Shown piece after piece: positions 24,912 through 33,017 of a DNA stretch of 64,000 nt. The position numbers were made by a program, and so were the translations under genes. The notes below the pieces were generated by a model. That model saw nothing but the letters and a program-made list of their open reading frames with translations. It did not search any database and was not told the DNA's origin. Every line of letters begins with the position of its first letter. Position 1 is the first letter of the stretch. Source of the DNA: a marine group bacterium Sva0996 bin134 (GTDB taxonomy: Bacteria; Actinomycetota; Acidimicrobiia; Acidimicrobiales; Bin134); NCBI GenBank assembly GCA_002239105.1, contig MPNQ01000013.1, positions 27,762-91,761 on the forward strand, written 5' to 3'.

Positions 24912-26135
24912 ATGAACTCTGCCACCGCCGCCCCGGTGTTGGAGCTCGATGTCGGGCGGCTGCGGCGGGAGCGGTATGCCAAGTTGCAGGCCCAGATGGC
25001 TGCCGACGGGCTCGATGCCCTGGTGTTGCTCCACGGTCCCCACGTGGCCTACGCCACCGACTGCCTCCCCGAGGCCGCCGACGCCACCCACGTCGCGGCC
25101 AACCGCCCCGTCGCCGTGGTTCTCGCCGACGAGCCCCAGCCGTGCCTGCTGGGCGGCGATCCCGACGGCCTCGACGTCGACGCCCACCCCGCCGTCTGGC
25201 CCGATATCGACGAAGGGGCTGCCGACCTCAGCGCCCAGCTAGACGCCATACTCGGCCAGCACGCCCACGGGGGGCGCGTCGGCATCGACTTGATGTCCGG
25301 CGCAATGCTCCGCACCGGCGTGCTGTCTTCTGCCGAGATCGCTGATGCCGCCAACACCCTGGCCGCGGTCAAGCTCCACAAGACCATCGACGAGCTGGCC
25401 TGTATTCACCAGGCCCAAGTTCGCACCAGCCGGGCCATGGCCACGGTGCAAGAGGCCTTGGTTCCCGGTGTGCGCCGCAGCGAGCTGGCTGCCGTGTTCC
25501 TCCGCCGCCTCCGCGAAGAGGGCATCGACGCCAACATGATCGACGTCATCTTCCAGCCCATGGCCCGCCGCATGGCCGACGGCCCCCGCACCACCACCGG
25601 CCATCTGGCCTTCCCCACCTGGTCGGGCGACCCGGTCTACGCCGAGGGCGACCTCATCTGGGTGGACGCCGGCAGCGACTACCACGGCTACGCCTCCGAC
25701 TTCGGCCGCACCTGGGTGGTCGGCCGCCCGCCCACCCCCGCCGAGCAGCGCTGCTTCGAGCGGTGGCTGGCGGTCATGGACGCCACCTACGCCGCCATCG
25801 TCCCCGGAGCCACCTTCGCCGAGGTGTGTGCCGCAGCCACCGCCGCCGACGCCCCCCACCGGCCCGACGGCGACCCCCCGTGGATGCCGCATTTCTACCT
25901 GGTCCACGGCGTTGGTGTCGAGAGCGCCGAGATGCCCTTTTTGGGCACCGACAACGGCCCCGATTTCGACGCCGCCCACACCCTGGAGCCCGGCATGGTC
26001 ATGGTGCTGGAGCCCGCCATCTGGGAAGACGGCACCGGCGGCTACCGGGCCGAGGAGATCGTGGCCGTCACCGACAACGGTTGGATTCCCCTGGGCGGCG
26101 GCCACCCCTACGACCCCTTTGAGATGCCCACATGA
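24912..26135 (+). CDS. M24-family metallopeptidase (Xaa-Pro-peptidase-like)
   Basis: This roughly 407-residue protein has a creatinase-type N-domain and a pita-bread catalytic domain. All five metal ligands can be seen: two Asp in WVDAGSDYHGYASDFGRTW, His in YLVHGVGVES, Glu in MVMVLEPAIW, and Glu in YRAEEIVAV. It would cleave Xaa-Pro peptides or a related amide or methyl-amine substrate. ATG 24912 was preferred over TTG 24894, with modest confidence. It is the first gene of a four-gene operon linked by ATGA overlaps. Confidence 0.88.
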   Translation: MNSATAAPVLELDVGRLRRERYAKLQAQMAADGLDALVLLHGPHVAYATDCLPEAADATHVAANRPVAVVLADEPQPCLLGGDPDGLDVDAHPAVWPDIDEGAADLSAQLDAILGQHAHGGRVGIDLMSGAMLRTGVLSSAEIADAANTLAAVKLHKTIDELACIHQAQVRTSRAMATVQEALVPGVRRSELAAVFLRRLREEGIDANMIDVIFQPMARRMADGPRTTTGHLAFPTWSGDPVYAEGDLIWVDAGSDYHGYASDFGRTWVVGRPPTPAEQRCFERWLAVMDATYAAIVPGATFAEVCAAATAADAPHRPDGDPPWMPHFYLVHGVGVESAEMPFLGTDNGPDFDAAHTLEPGMVMVLEPAIWEDGTGGYRAEEIVAVTDNGWIPLGGGHPYDPFEMPT

Positions 26136-27064
26136 GCCTGCACCTCCAGCGCCGCACCCGAGCCATCGACGCCCTGGCCGCTGCCGGGATCGACTTCCTG
26201 GTGTGCGGGCGACAAGACCACATCAACTACATCACCGGCGCCCATCAACTCTGGACCGCTGGCGCCCGCCCGTTCGGCCCGGTGTGCACCCTGAACACCG
26301 CCACCTCAGAGATATTCCTGCTGTCCACCTGGGACGAGGGCGTCCCCGACGACATCGATCTCGACCACCTCCACGGCATCACCTGGAGCGGGGCGATCAT
26401 CTACCAGCGCCTGGTCGCCACCCCGGGGATAGCCGAGGCCAATCGGGTGGGCATCGACGCCTGGTCTCCCGGCATGGCTGGCCTCCTCAGCGCGGTTGCC
26501 CCCAACGCTGAGATCGTCCCCGCCGACGACATCTTGGCCCAAGCCCGCCGCACCAAGCTCCCCTCCGAGGTCGACGCCATCCAGGCTTCCTGCGCTGTGG
26601 CCGCTGCCGGTGCCGCCGCGGCCCTCGCCCACCCCGGCTCCGATGCTCAAAGGCTGGCCGCCGGCGTGGAGGCCATGGCCCTGGCCGGGTCGTCCACCCC
26701 TGCCGCCGAGCCCCGAGTAGAGGGCCCCATCGTCGACTTCAGCAGCATCCGATCCCACTACGAGGGCGGCCTAGGCCGCACGGCCAACGGCGACCCCGAG
26801 CTCACCGCCGGGCTCATCGCGGCCTGCGTCCCCGGCGCCACCGCCGAAGATCTCCGCCGAGCTGCCCCCGACGGCGAATGGCTGGTGCGGGGATGCGGTA
26901 TGGGCTATGAGCCGCCCGTGATAAACACCCGCTACGGTAAAGGGGAGGTACTGGAAGCAGACATTGTGCTGAGCGTGGGCGCCAGCATCGGCGCCGACCA
27001 CCGGCGCGACATCGTTCTGGTCACCGAAACCACACCCGAGATCCTCTCTTTGGAGACGGCATGA
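26132..27064 (+). CDS. M24-like protein lacking metal ligands (probable pseudoenzyme)
   Basis: This 310-residue protein is related to the preceding peptidase. The creatinase N-domain is clear (FLVCGRQDHINYITGAHQLW) and the catalytic-domain strands can be aligned, but the ligands are mostly lost. The ASDFGRT segment is replaced by EGGLGRT, the His-containing VHGVG by RGCGMG, the LEPA Glu by a VGAS segment, and the last Glu by Asp (RRDIVLV). It is also about 100 residues shorter. It overlaps both neighbours by ATGA. A regulatory or structural subunit of the preceding peptidase is plausible; decay is the alternative. Confidence 0.78.
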   Translation: MSLHLQRRTRAIDALAAAGIDFLVCGRQDHINYITGAHQLWTAGARPFGPVCTLNTATSEIFLLSTWDEGVPDDIDLDHLHGITWSGAIIYQRLVATPGIAEANRVGIDAWSPGMAGLLSAVAPNAEIVPADDILAQARRTKLPSEVDAIQASCAVAAAGAAAALAHPGSDAQRLAAGVEAMALAGSSTPAAEPRVEGPIVDFSSIRSHYEGGLGRTANGDPELTAGLIAACVPGATAEDLRRAAPDGEWLVRGCGMGYEPPVINTRYGKGEVLEADIVLSVGASIGADHRRDIVLVTETTPEILSLETA

Positions 27065-28245
27065 ACCTCAACTACGACGCCTACGACGCCGACAACCACC
27101 TCTACGAGCCCATCGACTCGTTCACCCGCCACCTGCCCGAGCGCTACCGCACCGCCATCCGCTACGTGGACATCGAAGGCCGCACCAAGATCGCCATCAA
27201 CAACAAGATCAGCGAGTACATCCCCAACCCCACCTTCGAGGTGGTGGCCGCGCCCGGCGCCTGGGAGGACTACTACCGGGGCAAGAACACCGATGGCAAG
27301 ACCCTGCGGGAGCTCACCGGCAAACCCATCCGCTGCCATCCTGGTTTTCGCCATCCCGATGACCGCATCAAGCTGCTCGACGAGCAAGGGGTGTACGGCA
27401 CCCTGCTGTTTCCCACTCTGGCCTCGCTCCTCGAAGAGCGGATGAAAGACGACATCGAGCTCACCCACGCCGCGGTGTCCGCCTTCAACCGGTGGATGCT
27501 CGACGAGTGGACCTTCAACTACCAAGGCCGCATCTTCCCCACGCCGATCATCACCCTGCCCGACCCCCGCAGGGCCATCGATGAGTTGGAGTGGGCCGTC
27601 GACAACGGCGCCCGAGCGGTGCTGATCCGCCCTGCCCCGGTGCCCGGACTGAGGGGCTCCCGATCAATGGGCCTGCCCGAGTTCGACGACTTCTGGAATG
27701 TGGTCGAGCAGACCGGCATCTTCGTGGCCTGCCATGCCTCCGATTCCGGCTATGACTCCTACGCCAGCGACTGGGAGGGCGGCCGCGACGAGTTCCTGCC
27801 GTTCAAGCCCGCCGCCTTCCGCCTGGTCATCAGCCACGGACGCCCCATCTTCGACACCATGGCGGCCATGATCTGCCACGGTCTGTTCGAGCGCCATCCC
27901 AACCTGCGGGTGGCCTCCATCGAAAACGGCTCCACCTGGGTGGCCCCGCTGCTGTTGGAGCTGTCCGATGCCTACTCCAAGATGCCCCAAGAGTTCGCCG
28001 AAGACCCGCTGGAAACCTTCCGCCGCCACATCTCGGTCAGCCCGTTCTATGAGGAGGACATCTCCGGCCTCATCGACCACATCGGCATCGACCGGGTGCT
28101 GTTCGGCTCCGACTTCCCCCACCCCGAAGGACTCGGCAAACCGCTCGACTTCGTCAAGGAAGTCGAAGACCGCAGCGCTGAGGACCAGCGCAAGGTCATG
28201 TCTGAGAACCTCAAAGAGCTCCTCACTCTCCGACCGGCTGCATGA
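27061..28245 (+). CDS. amidohydrolase (Amidohydrolase_2, TIM-barrel metal-dependent hydrolase)
   Basis: This 394-residue protein is of the ACMSD/LigW-like group. It has the N-terminal metal strand YDADNHLYEP, FVACHASDSGYDSY with a barrel His, SHGRPIFDTMAAMICHGLFE with a second His, ASIENGSTW, and LFGSDFPHPEG with the catalytic Asp. Such enzymes decarboxylate or hydrolyse organic acids. It starts by ATGA overlap with the M24-like gene and ends by ATGA overlap with the phosphotransferase. Substrate unknown; close relatives are often clustered with CoA metabolism in actinobacteria. Confidence 0.88.
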   Translation: MNLNYDAYDADNHLYEPIDSFTRHLPERYRTAIRYVDIEGRTKIAINNKISEYIPNPTFEVVAAPGAWEDYYRGKNTDGKTLRELTGKPIRCHPGFRHPDDRIKLLDEQGVYGTLLFPTLASLLEERMKDDIELTHAAVSAFNRWMLDEWTFNYQGRIFPTPIITLPDPRRAIDELEWAVDNGARAVLIRPAPVPGLRGSRSMGLPEFDDFWNVVEQTGIFVACHASDSGYDSYASDWEGGRDEFLPFKPAAFRLVISHGRPIFDTMAAMICHGLFERHPNLRVASIENGSTWVAPLLLELSDAYSKMPQEFAEDPLETFRRHISVSPFYEEDISGLIDHIGIDRVLFGSDFPHPEGLGKPLDFVKEVEDRSAEDQRKVMSENLKELLTLRPAA

Positions 28246-29351
28246 GCGAACCCACTGAATCAACTACGGATTCCAGCGTCTTCTCGCGCTCCGACACCGA
28301 CGAGGCCTCCGAGGCCGAGCGCACCAAAGGCCTGATCGAACCCGTCGCGCTGGGGGAGTGGATGGACGCCCAAGGCCTCCCCGGCCAGGGCGAGCCCATC
28401 ACCAGCCGGTTCATCTCCGGCGGCGCCTCCAACGAGATCTTCGAGATCTGCCGGGGCGAGCATCGCTGGGCCCTGCGCCGCCCGCCCCGCAAAGTCCCCG
28501 ACGGCCGCAACGAGACCATGATGCGGGAGTTCCGCATCCTCTCGGCGTTGGCCGACACCGACGTCCCCCACGCCCGGGCCGCGGGTGGCACCGACGACAC
28601 CAGCATCATTGGGGCCGCCTTCTACCTCATGGACTTCGTCGACGGCTGGTCGCCCATCAGCGAGCCCGGCTGGCCCGAGCCGTTCGCCTCAAACATGGAC
28701 GCTCGCCCCGCCCTGGCCTACGAGCTGGTCGACGCCATCGCCCGGCTGTCCAAGGTCGACTGGCAGGCCAACGGCCTCGAGGGCCTGGGCCGCCCCGAGG
28801 GATTCCACGAGCGCCAAGTCGACCGCTGGTACGCCCACCTCAACCGCTTCAAGTTCCGCGACATCCCCGGCCTCGACACCGCGGGCGACTGGCTCAGGGG
28901 CCGCACCCCCCGCAGCTACACCCCGGGCATCATGCACGGCGACTACCAATTCGCCAATGTCATGTTCCACCACGGCGCCCCCGCGAGGATGGCCGCCGTC
29001 GTCGACTGGGAGATGGGCACGGTGGGGGACCCGCTGCTCGATCTTGCCTGGGTGGTCATGAACTGGCCCGAAGACGAGGCCAGCCGCCCTTCGGTGGGCT
29101 ACGTCGACTACGAGGGCCTGCCCTTCCGCGACGATCTGCTGGAGCGCTACGCCATCATGTCGGGCCGCGACGTCGACGAGATCGACTACTACGTGATCCT
29201 GGCCCGCTTCAAGCTGGCCATCGTGCTCGAGGGCGGCTACGCCCGCTTCGTGGCCGGCGGCGCCGACAACCCCCGCATGGAAGCCTTCGGCCGCGTCGTC
29301 CTAGACCTTGCCCGCGACGCCGCCGCTCTAGCCCAAACCACTCAGCTCTAG
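28242..29351 (+). CDS. APH-type phosphotransferase family protein
   Basis: This 369-residue kinase-fold protein of the aminoglycoside-phosphotransferase/ACAD10-like group has a nucleotide-loop segment FISGGASNEIFEI, Lys-strand equivalent WALRRPPRK, catalytic loop HGDYQFANVMFH (His, Asp, Asn) and DFG-equivalent VVDWEMGTVGDPLLDLAW. Family members phosphorylate hydroxy groups, including hydroxyacyl-CoA derivatives in the ACAD10/11 branch, rather than giving drug resistance. It is the last gene of the overlapping operon and ends 19 bases from the convergent P450. Confidence 0.88.
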   Translation: MSEPTESTTDSSVFSRSDTDEASEAERTKGLIEPVALGEWMDAQGLPGQGEPITSRFISGGASNEIFEICRGEHRWALRRPPRKVPDGRNETMMREFRILSALADTDVPHARAAGGTDDTSIIGAAFYLMDFVDGWSPISEPGWPEPFASNMDARPALAYELVDAIARLSKVDWQANGLEGLGRPEGFHERQVDRWYAHLNRFKFRDIPGLDTAGDWLRGRTPRSYTPGIMHGDYQFANVMFHHGAPARMAAVVDWEMGTVGDPLLDLAWVVMNWPEDEASRPSVGYVDYEGLPFRDDLLERYAIMSGRDVDEIDYYVILARFKLAIVLEGGYARFVAGGADNPRMEAFGRVVLDLARDAAALAQTTQL

Positions 29352-29370
29352 CCGCTCTCCGACTAACCGA

Positions 29371-30654
29371 TTAGGCGTCCCACACCACCGACAGGGTGGC
29401 GGGCGCCCGGAAGGCCAACCCGGCGATGGGCGATACCTCGGCGTCGGGGTCGAGGCGCAGGTTGGGGAGGCGGTCTAGCAGGCATTCCAGCACTGCCCGC
29501 ATCTCCATGCGGGCCAGGTGGATGCCCAGGCACAAATGCGGCCCGGTGGCGAACGCCAGATGCGCTTTCGGCTCCCGGAAGATGTCGAACCTCTCTGGGT
29601 TCTCCCAACGGGATGGGTCGTGGTTGGCCGAGCCCAAATTGGGGTTCACCGCCGTTCCCACCTCGATTTCGATGCCGTCCACCACCGCGTCCGCAGCCGC
29701 GGTGCGGGTGATCCCGGTCAGCGGTGCCTCCCACCGAAGTGCCTCCTCCACCGCCGCCGTCACCAGCGACCGGTCGGCCCGCACGGCATCAAACTGCTCC
29801 GGGTTCGACAGCAGCCCAACCATCATGTTGCTGGCCGCCCGGTAGGTGGTCTCCGCCCCGGCGGGCAGCAACAGTCGGCAAAAGGCAATGATCTCGTCGT
29901 TGGTCAGCCGCTGCCCGTCCAGCTCGGCGTGGGCCAAGAGGCTGATCAGATCCTCCTGCGGCTCAGCCCGACGATCTTCCACCACCGGCTCCAGGTACGC
30001 GTACAGCCATTGCGAAGCCGCGAACCCCCGCTCGATGTGGGTGGCCATGTTGGTGATCTCCACCGCCCGCCGGTAGAAGGCGGGCAAGTCTGACTCCGGC
30101 AGTCCTAGTACGATGGCAATCACATGCACGGGAAACACGAACATCAACTCGTGCACCAAATCGGCCCGCCCCCGATCAGCGAAGGCGTCGATGTAGTGGT
30201 TCAGCACCGGGTTCACTATCTCGCGCTCCCAGCGCTCCATCTCCCGGCGGGTGAACGCCTGCTGAAGCAGCCTGCGGTACTGCCCATGCTCGGGCTCGTC
30301 CATCTCCAAGATGGTGTGCCCCATCACCAGGCCCATCGAGTCGGCATAGCCCGCGGAGGAGAACGTGGCCCCGTCTCGCAGCGCCGCCTCCACTCCGTCG
30401 TACGACAGCACGTTCACGATCTTGCGCTCCCCGGCCATCAGGTCGCTCACGCTGACGGTTCCCAGCATCTCCGACATGCTGCCCCAGTGGACCGGGCACT
30501 TGGCCAAGAGCTCGGAGTAGATCGCATAGGGGTCAATCGAATGGTCAGTCCCCTGGGCTTGGTCGAAGGCGTCGAACGGGTCGTACCCTTCGTCACCGGG
30601 TTCGGGGGCCCGGGCGGCCGCTAAAATCTCCCCCGGTGTCATCTCGAACTTCAT
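29371..30654 (-). CDS. cytochrome P450
   Basis: This soluble P450 has about 427 residues. It shows I-helix LLLPAGAETTYRA, K-helix EEALR and heme loop FATGPHLCLGIHLAR. The frame continues upstream to 30909, but that part runs antisense to the acyl-CoA dehydrogenase gene. ATG 30654 (MKFEMTPGEIL) is the natural start, 42 bases from the divergent dehydrogenase. A shared promoter region with that gene is likely. Substrate unknown; ferredoxin is not adjacent. Confidence 0.92.
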   Translation of the reverse strand: MKFEMTPGEILAAARAPEPGDEGYDPFDAFDQAQGTDHSIDPYAIYSELLAKCPVHWGSMSEMLGTVSVSDLMAGERKIVNVLSYDGVEAALRDGATFSSAGYADSMGLVMGHTILEMDEPEHGQYRRLLQQAFTRREMERWEREIVNPVLNHYIDAFADRGRADLVHELMFVFPVHVIAIVLGLPESDLPAFYRRAVEITNMATHIERGFAASQWLYAYLEPVVEDRRAEPQEDLISLLAHAELDGQRLTNDEIIAFCRLLLPAGAETTYRAASNMMVGLLSNPEQFDAVRADRSLVTAAVEEALRWEAPLTGITRTAAADAVVDGIEIEVGTAVNPNLGSANHDPSRWENPERFDIFREPKAHLAFATGPHLCLGIHLARMEMRAVLECLLDRLPNLRLDPDAEVSPIAGLAFRAPATLSVVWDA

Positions 30655-30696
30655 AGCGAGCCACTGTAAATCCAACCGAGAGAGCGCGGTAGTCCC

Positions 30697-32004
30697 ATGG
30701 CCATCGATTTTTCCGTAGAGCCCGAGTTCCAAGAGAAGCTCGACTGGATGGACACCTTCGTCACCACCGAGATCGAGCCCATCGACCTCTATTTCCGGGG
30801 CGAGGTCAACCCCTTCGACCGCACCAACGACACGGCCAACGCCCTGATCCGACCGCTCCAAAAGCAGGTGCAAGACCAGGGCCTGTGGGCCTGCCACATG
30901 GGCCCCCACCTAGGCGGCCTCGGATACGGCCAGGTCAAGCTGGCTTTGATGAACGAGATCTTGGGCCGGGCGCTGTGGGCCCAGGTGGTATTCGGCTGCC
31001 AGGCCCCCGACTCGGGCAACGCCGAGATCATCGCCCACTACGGCACCGACGAGCAGAAGGAGCTCTACCTCCAGCCCCTGCTCGACAGCAAGATCTCCTC
31101 CACCTACGCCATGACCGAGCCCCAGGGCGGCTCCGACCCCAACTACTTCACCTGCTCGGCTCACCGCGACGGCGAAGAGTGGGTGATCAACGGCGAGAAG
31201 TGGTTCGCCTCTAACTTCAAGTACGCCAAGTTCATGATCGTCATGTTGATCACCAACCCCGATGTGCCGGTGTACCGGGGCTCGTCGATGATGCTGGTGC
31301 CCACCGACACCCCCGGCATCGAGGTGGTGGCCAACGTCGGCCTCGGCACCGAGGACTTGGAAGACGGCGACCACGCCTATCTCCGGTTCAACGACGTGCG
31401 GGTGCCAGCCGAGAACCTTTTGGGCGACGAGGGCTCGGGCTTCAAGATCGCCCAAACCCGCCTCGGCGGCGGCCGGGTCCACCACGGCATGCGCTCGGTG
31501 GGCGTGGCCCAGCGGGCCCTCGACATGATGTGCGAGCGGGTGCTGTCTAGGGAGACCAAGGGCTCGCTCATCGGCGAGAAGCAGTCCATCCAGCACTGGA
31601 TCGCCGACTCCTGGATCCAGATCCAGCAGTTCCGCCTCCAAGTGCTCCACACCGCCTGGCTGATCGACAACGAGGGCGACTACGCCAAGGTCCGCCAGCA
31701 CATAGCGGGCGTCAAGGTGGCCACCCCCAAGGTGCTGATCGACGTGGTGTACCGGGCCATGCACGCCCACGGCTCCCTCGGCGTTTCCAACCTCATGCCG
31801 CTGACCTCAATGTGGATGAGTGGCCCGGTCATGGGCATCGCCGATGGCCCCACCGAGGTCCACAAAGACACCATCGCCAAGACCATCCTCAAGAGCTACA
31901 AACCCTCCGACGGCCTCTTCCCCTCCCAACACCTCCCCACCCGAATAGCCACCGCCCGTCAATACATCGAATCCCGCATAGAACACGAGATTGCAAATCT
32001 CTAA
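30697..32004 (+). CDS. acyl-CoA dehydrogenase
   Basis: This 435-residue protein is of the long acyl-CoA dehydrogenase subgroup (ACAD10/11-like length). It has YAMTEPQGGSDPNYFTC, the beta-domain segment WVINGEKWFASNF, and the C-terminal DGPTEVHKDTIAKTILKSY in place of the classical TSEIQ motif. It catalyses FAD-dependent desaturation of an acyl-CoA. The close presence of an APH-family kinase at 28242 is notable because in ACAD10/11-type proteins those two domains are fused. It is divergent from the P450 at 29371. Confidence 0.92.
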   Translation: MAIDFSVEPEFQEKLDWMDTFVTTEIEPIDLYFRGEVNPFDRTNDTANALIRPLQKQVQDQGLWACHMGPHLGGLGYGQVKLALMNEILGRALWAQVVFGCQAPDSGNAEIIAHYGTDEQKELYLQPLLDSKISSTYAMTEPQGGSDPNYFTCSAHRDGEEWVINGEKWFASNFKYAKFMIVMLITNPDVPVYRGSSMMLVPTDTPGIEVVANVGLGTEDLEDGDHAYLRFNDVRVPAENLLGDEGSGFKIAQTRLGGGRVHHGMRSVGVAQRALDMMCERVLSRETKGSLIGEKQSIQHWIADSWIQIQQFRLQVLHTAWLIDNEGDYAKVRQHIAGVKVATPKVLIDVVYRAMHAHGSLGVSNLMPLTSMWMSGPVMGIADGPTEVHKDTIAKTILKSYKPSDGLFPSQHLPTRIATARQYIESRIEHEIANL

Positions 32005-32039
32005 CCCCCTCCCCAAGAAGCGCTGAGATGCCCAACGGA

Positions 32040-32184
32040 GGCGGGGCGGCGGCCCAAAAATTGGGTCGTGGTGGGGGGTGGCCCGGCTCAGGGCGCCCGC
32101 CGCCCGGAGCTCTGCGAGGACGGCGGGCTGGGCCGGGACAGGACCCGCCACCACGACCCATCAAAAACAGTCCGCCGCCCCGCC
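32040..32184. repeat. large nested inverted-repeat element between convergent genes
   Basis: Four nested complementary arms fold this 145-base stretch. The outer arms are 13 bp (32040-32052 with 32172-32184, perfect). A second perfect pair runs 32062-32074 with 32148-32160. Shorter pairs are CCCGGC 32082-32087 with GCCGGG 32132-32137, and GCCCGCCG 32095-32102 with CGGCGGGC 32121-32128. It lies between convergent genes ending at 32004 and 32201. It could be a strong bidirectional terminator, a structured RNA, or a small palindromic mobile element; no flanking target duplication is evident. Confidence 0.7.
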
Positions 32185-32200
32185 GGTGGAAGGTAACGAC

Positions 32201-32641
32201 CTACCTCCGAGTAGGAACCCGCCCAAAGATGTACCCCAACCCCACAATCCCCAATCCGATCACGACCCCCCGCCACGTCCACGAGCTGAGAGCAAGCCCG
32301 GAACTCAGCCCCACCGCGACCACGATCATCGTTCCGGCAATCACCTTCGCTCGCCACGGCATCCCTAGACCAGACCGATAGTCGGCCACCAATTTCCCTA
32401 CGCCAGGCAGATTCAGCACCCAACGCTCCATCCGTTCGCTCGAACGGCTGAACGCGGCGGCAGCCATGATGAAGAACACCGTCGACGGCAGCCCGGGCAC
32501 GATCACCCCGATTGCCCCCACGGCGACACACACCAACCCGCCAACAACCCACAGCCCCCGTACCAGCGGGTTCTGAGCCACTTTGGAGTGGCCGGATGCC
32601 TCAGAGTCGCCGGGGTCAGCCGGCGAGTTCGATGAAGTCAC
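32201..32641 (-). CDS. DUF454/YbaN-family membrane protein
   Basis: This 146-residue inner-membrane protein has about four hydrophobic segments. It has the DUF454 features GAIGVIVPGLPSTVFFIMAAAAF, FSRSSERMERWVLN and GKLVADYRSG. The N-terminal 25 residues are polar and low in complexity. ATG 32641 overlaps the end of the next upstream gene by 26 bases. The family is widespread but its function is not known. Likely co-transcribed with the small membrane protein at 32616-32945. Confidence 0.78.
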   Translation of the reverse strand: MTSSNSPADPGDSEASGHSKVAQNPLVRGLWVVGGLVCVAVGAIGVIVPGLPSTVFFIMAAAAFSRSSERMERWVLNLPGVGKLVADYRSGLGMPWRAKVIAGTMIVVAVGLSSGLALSSWTWRGVVIGLGIVGLGYIFGRVPTRR

Positions 32642-32945
32642 CGACTGTCAGGTAGCACAGCAGTCCGATCACCAGCACGTTCACCGTGCTCACCGGCCAC
32701 TTCAGCCGATGGTCGGCCCGCCAGAACCGCCGAATGCTCAACACGTTGAACACGATGGCCACCAGCCCAATCGGCGCACTCAAAGCCGGCCCCACTGAAT
32801 CGGACAACCCCAGTACCGGCAGCAGGAAAGGGAGCACCAGGTAGGTCAGCAGGCAGCGGATTCCCGACACCACCATCGACTGGCTAAACCGCCGTTCGGC
32901 CGTACTGGGTGCCTCTACTTGGGCCGGAGCGGTATCAACGGTCAC
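32616..32945 (-). CDS. small membrane protein
   Basis: This 109-residue protein has three predicted membrane segments: LLTYLVLPFLLPVLGL, APIGLVAIVFNVLSI and VNVLVIGLLCYLTVGDFI. A basic loop RRFWRADHRLKW lies between the last two. The N-terminus is polar. I do not recognise a family. Its 3' end overlaps the DUF454 gene start, so the two are probably one transcription unit. Confidence 0.65.
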   Translation of the reverse strand: MTVDTAPAQVEAPSTAERRFSQSMVVSGIRCLLTYLVLPFLLPVLGLSDSVGPALSAPIGLVAIVFNVLSIRRFWRADHRLKWPVSTVNVLVIGLLCYLTVGDFIELAG

Positions 32946-33017
32946 TTACCCTCAGTCTCCCACTCACACCTCATCCCCGTCTCACCGGATGACCGGTTTC
33001 ATTAGCATGACCACACC

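Noticed and set aside
28242..29351. Aminoglycoside-resistance kinase
   Set aside because: The fold is APH-like, but operon context and length fit the ACAD-associated phosphotransferases rather than a drug-resistance enzyme.
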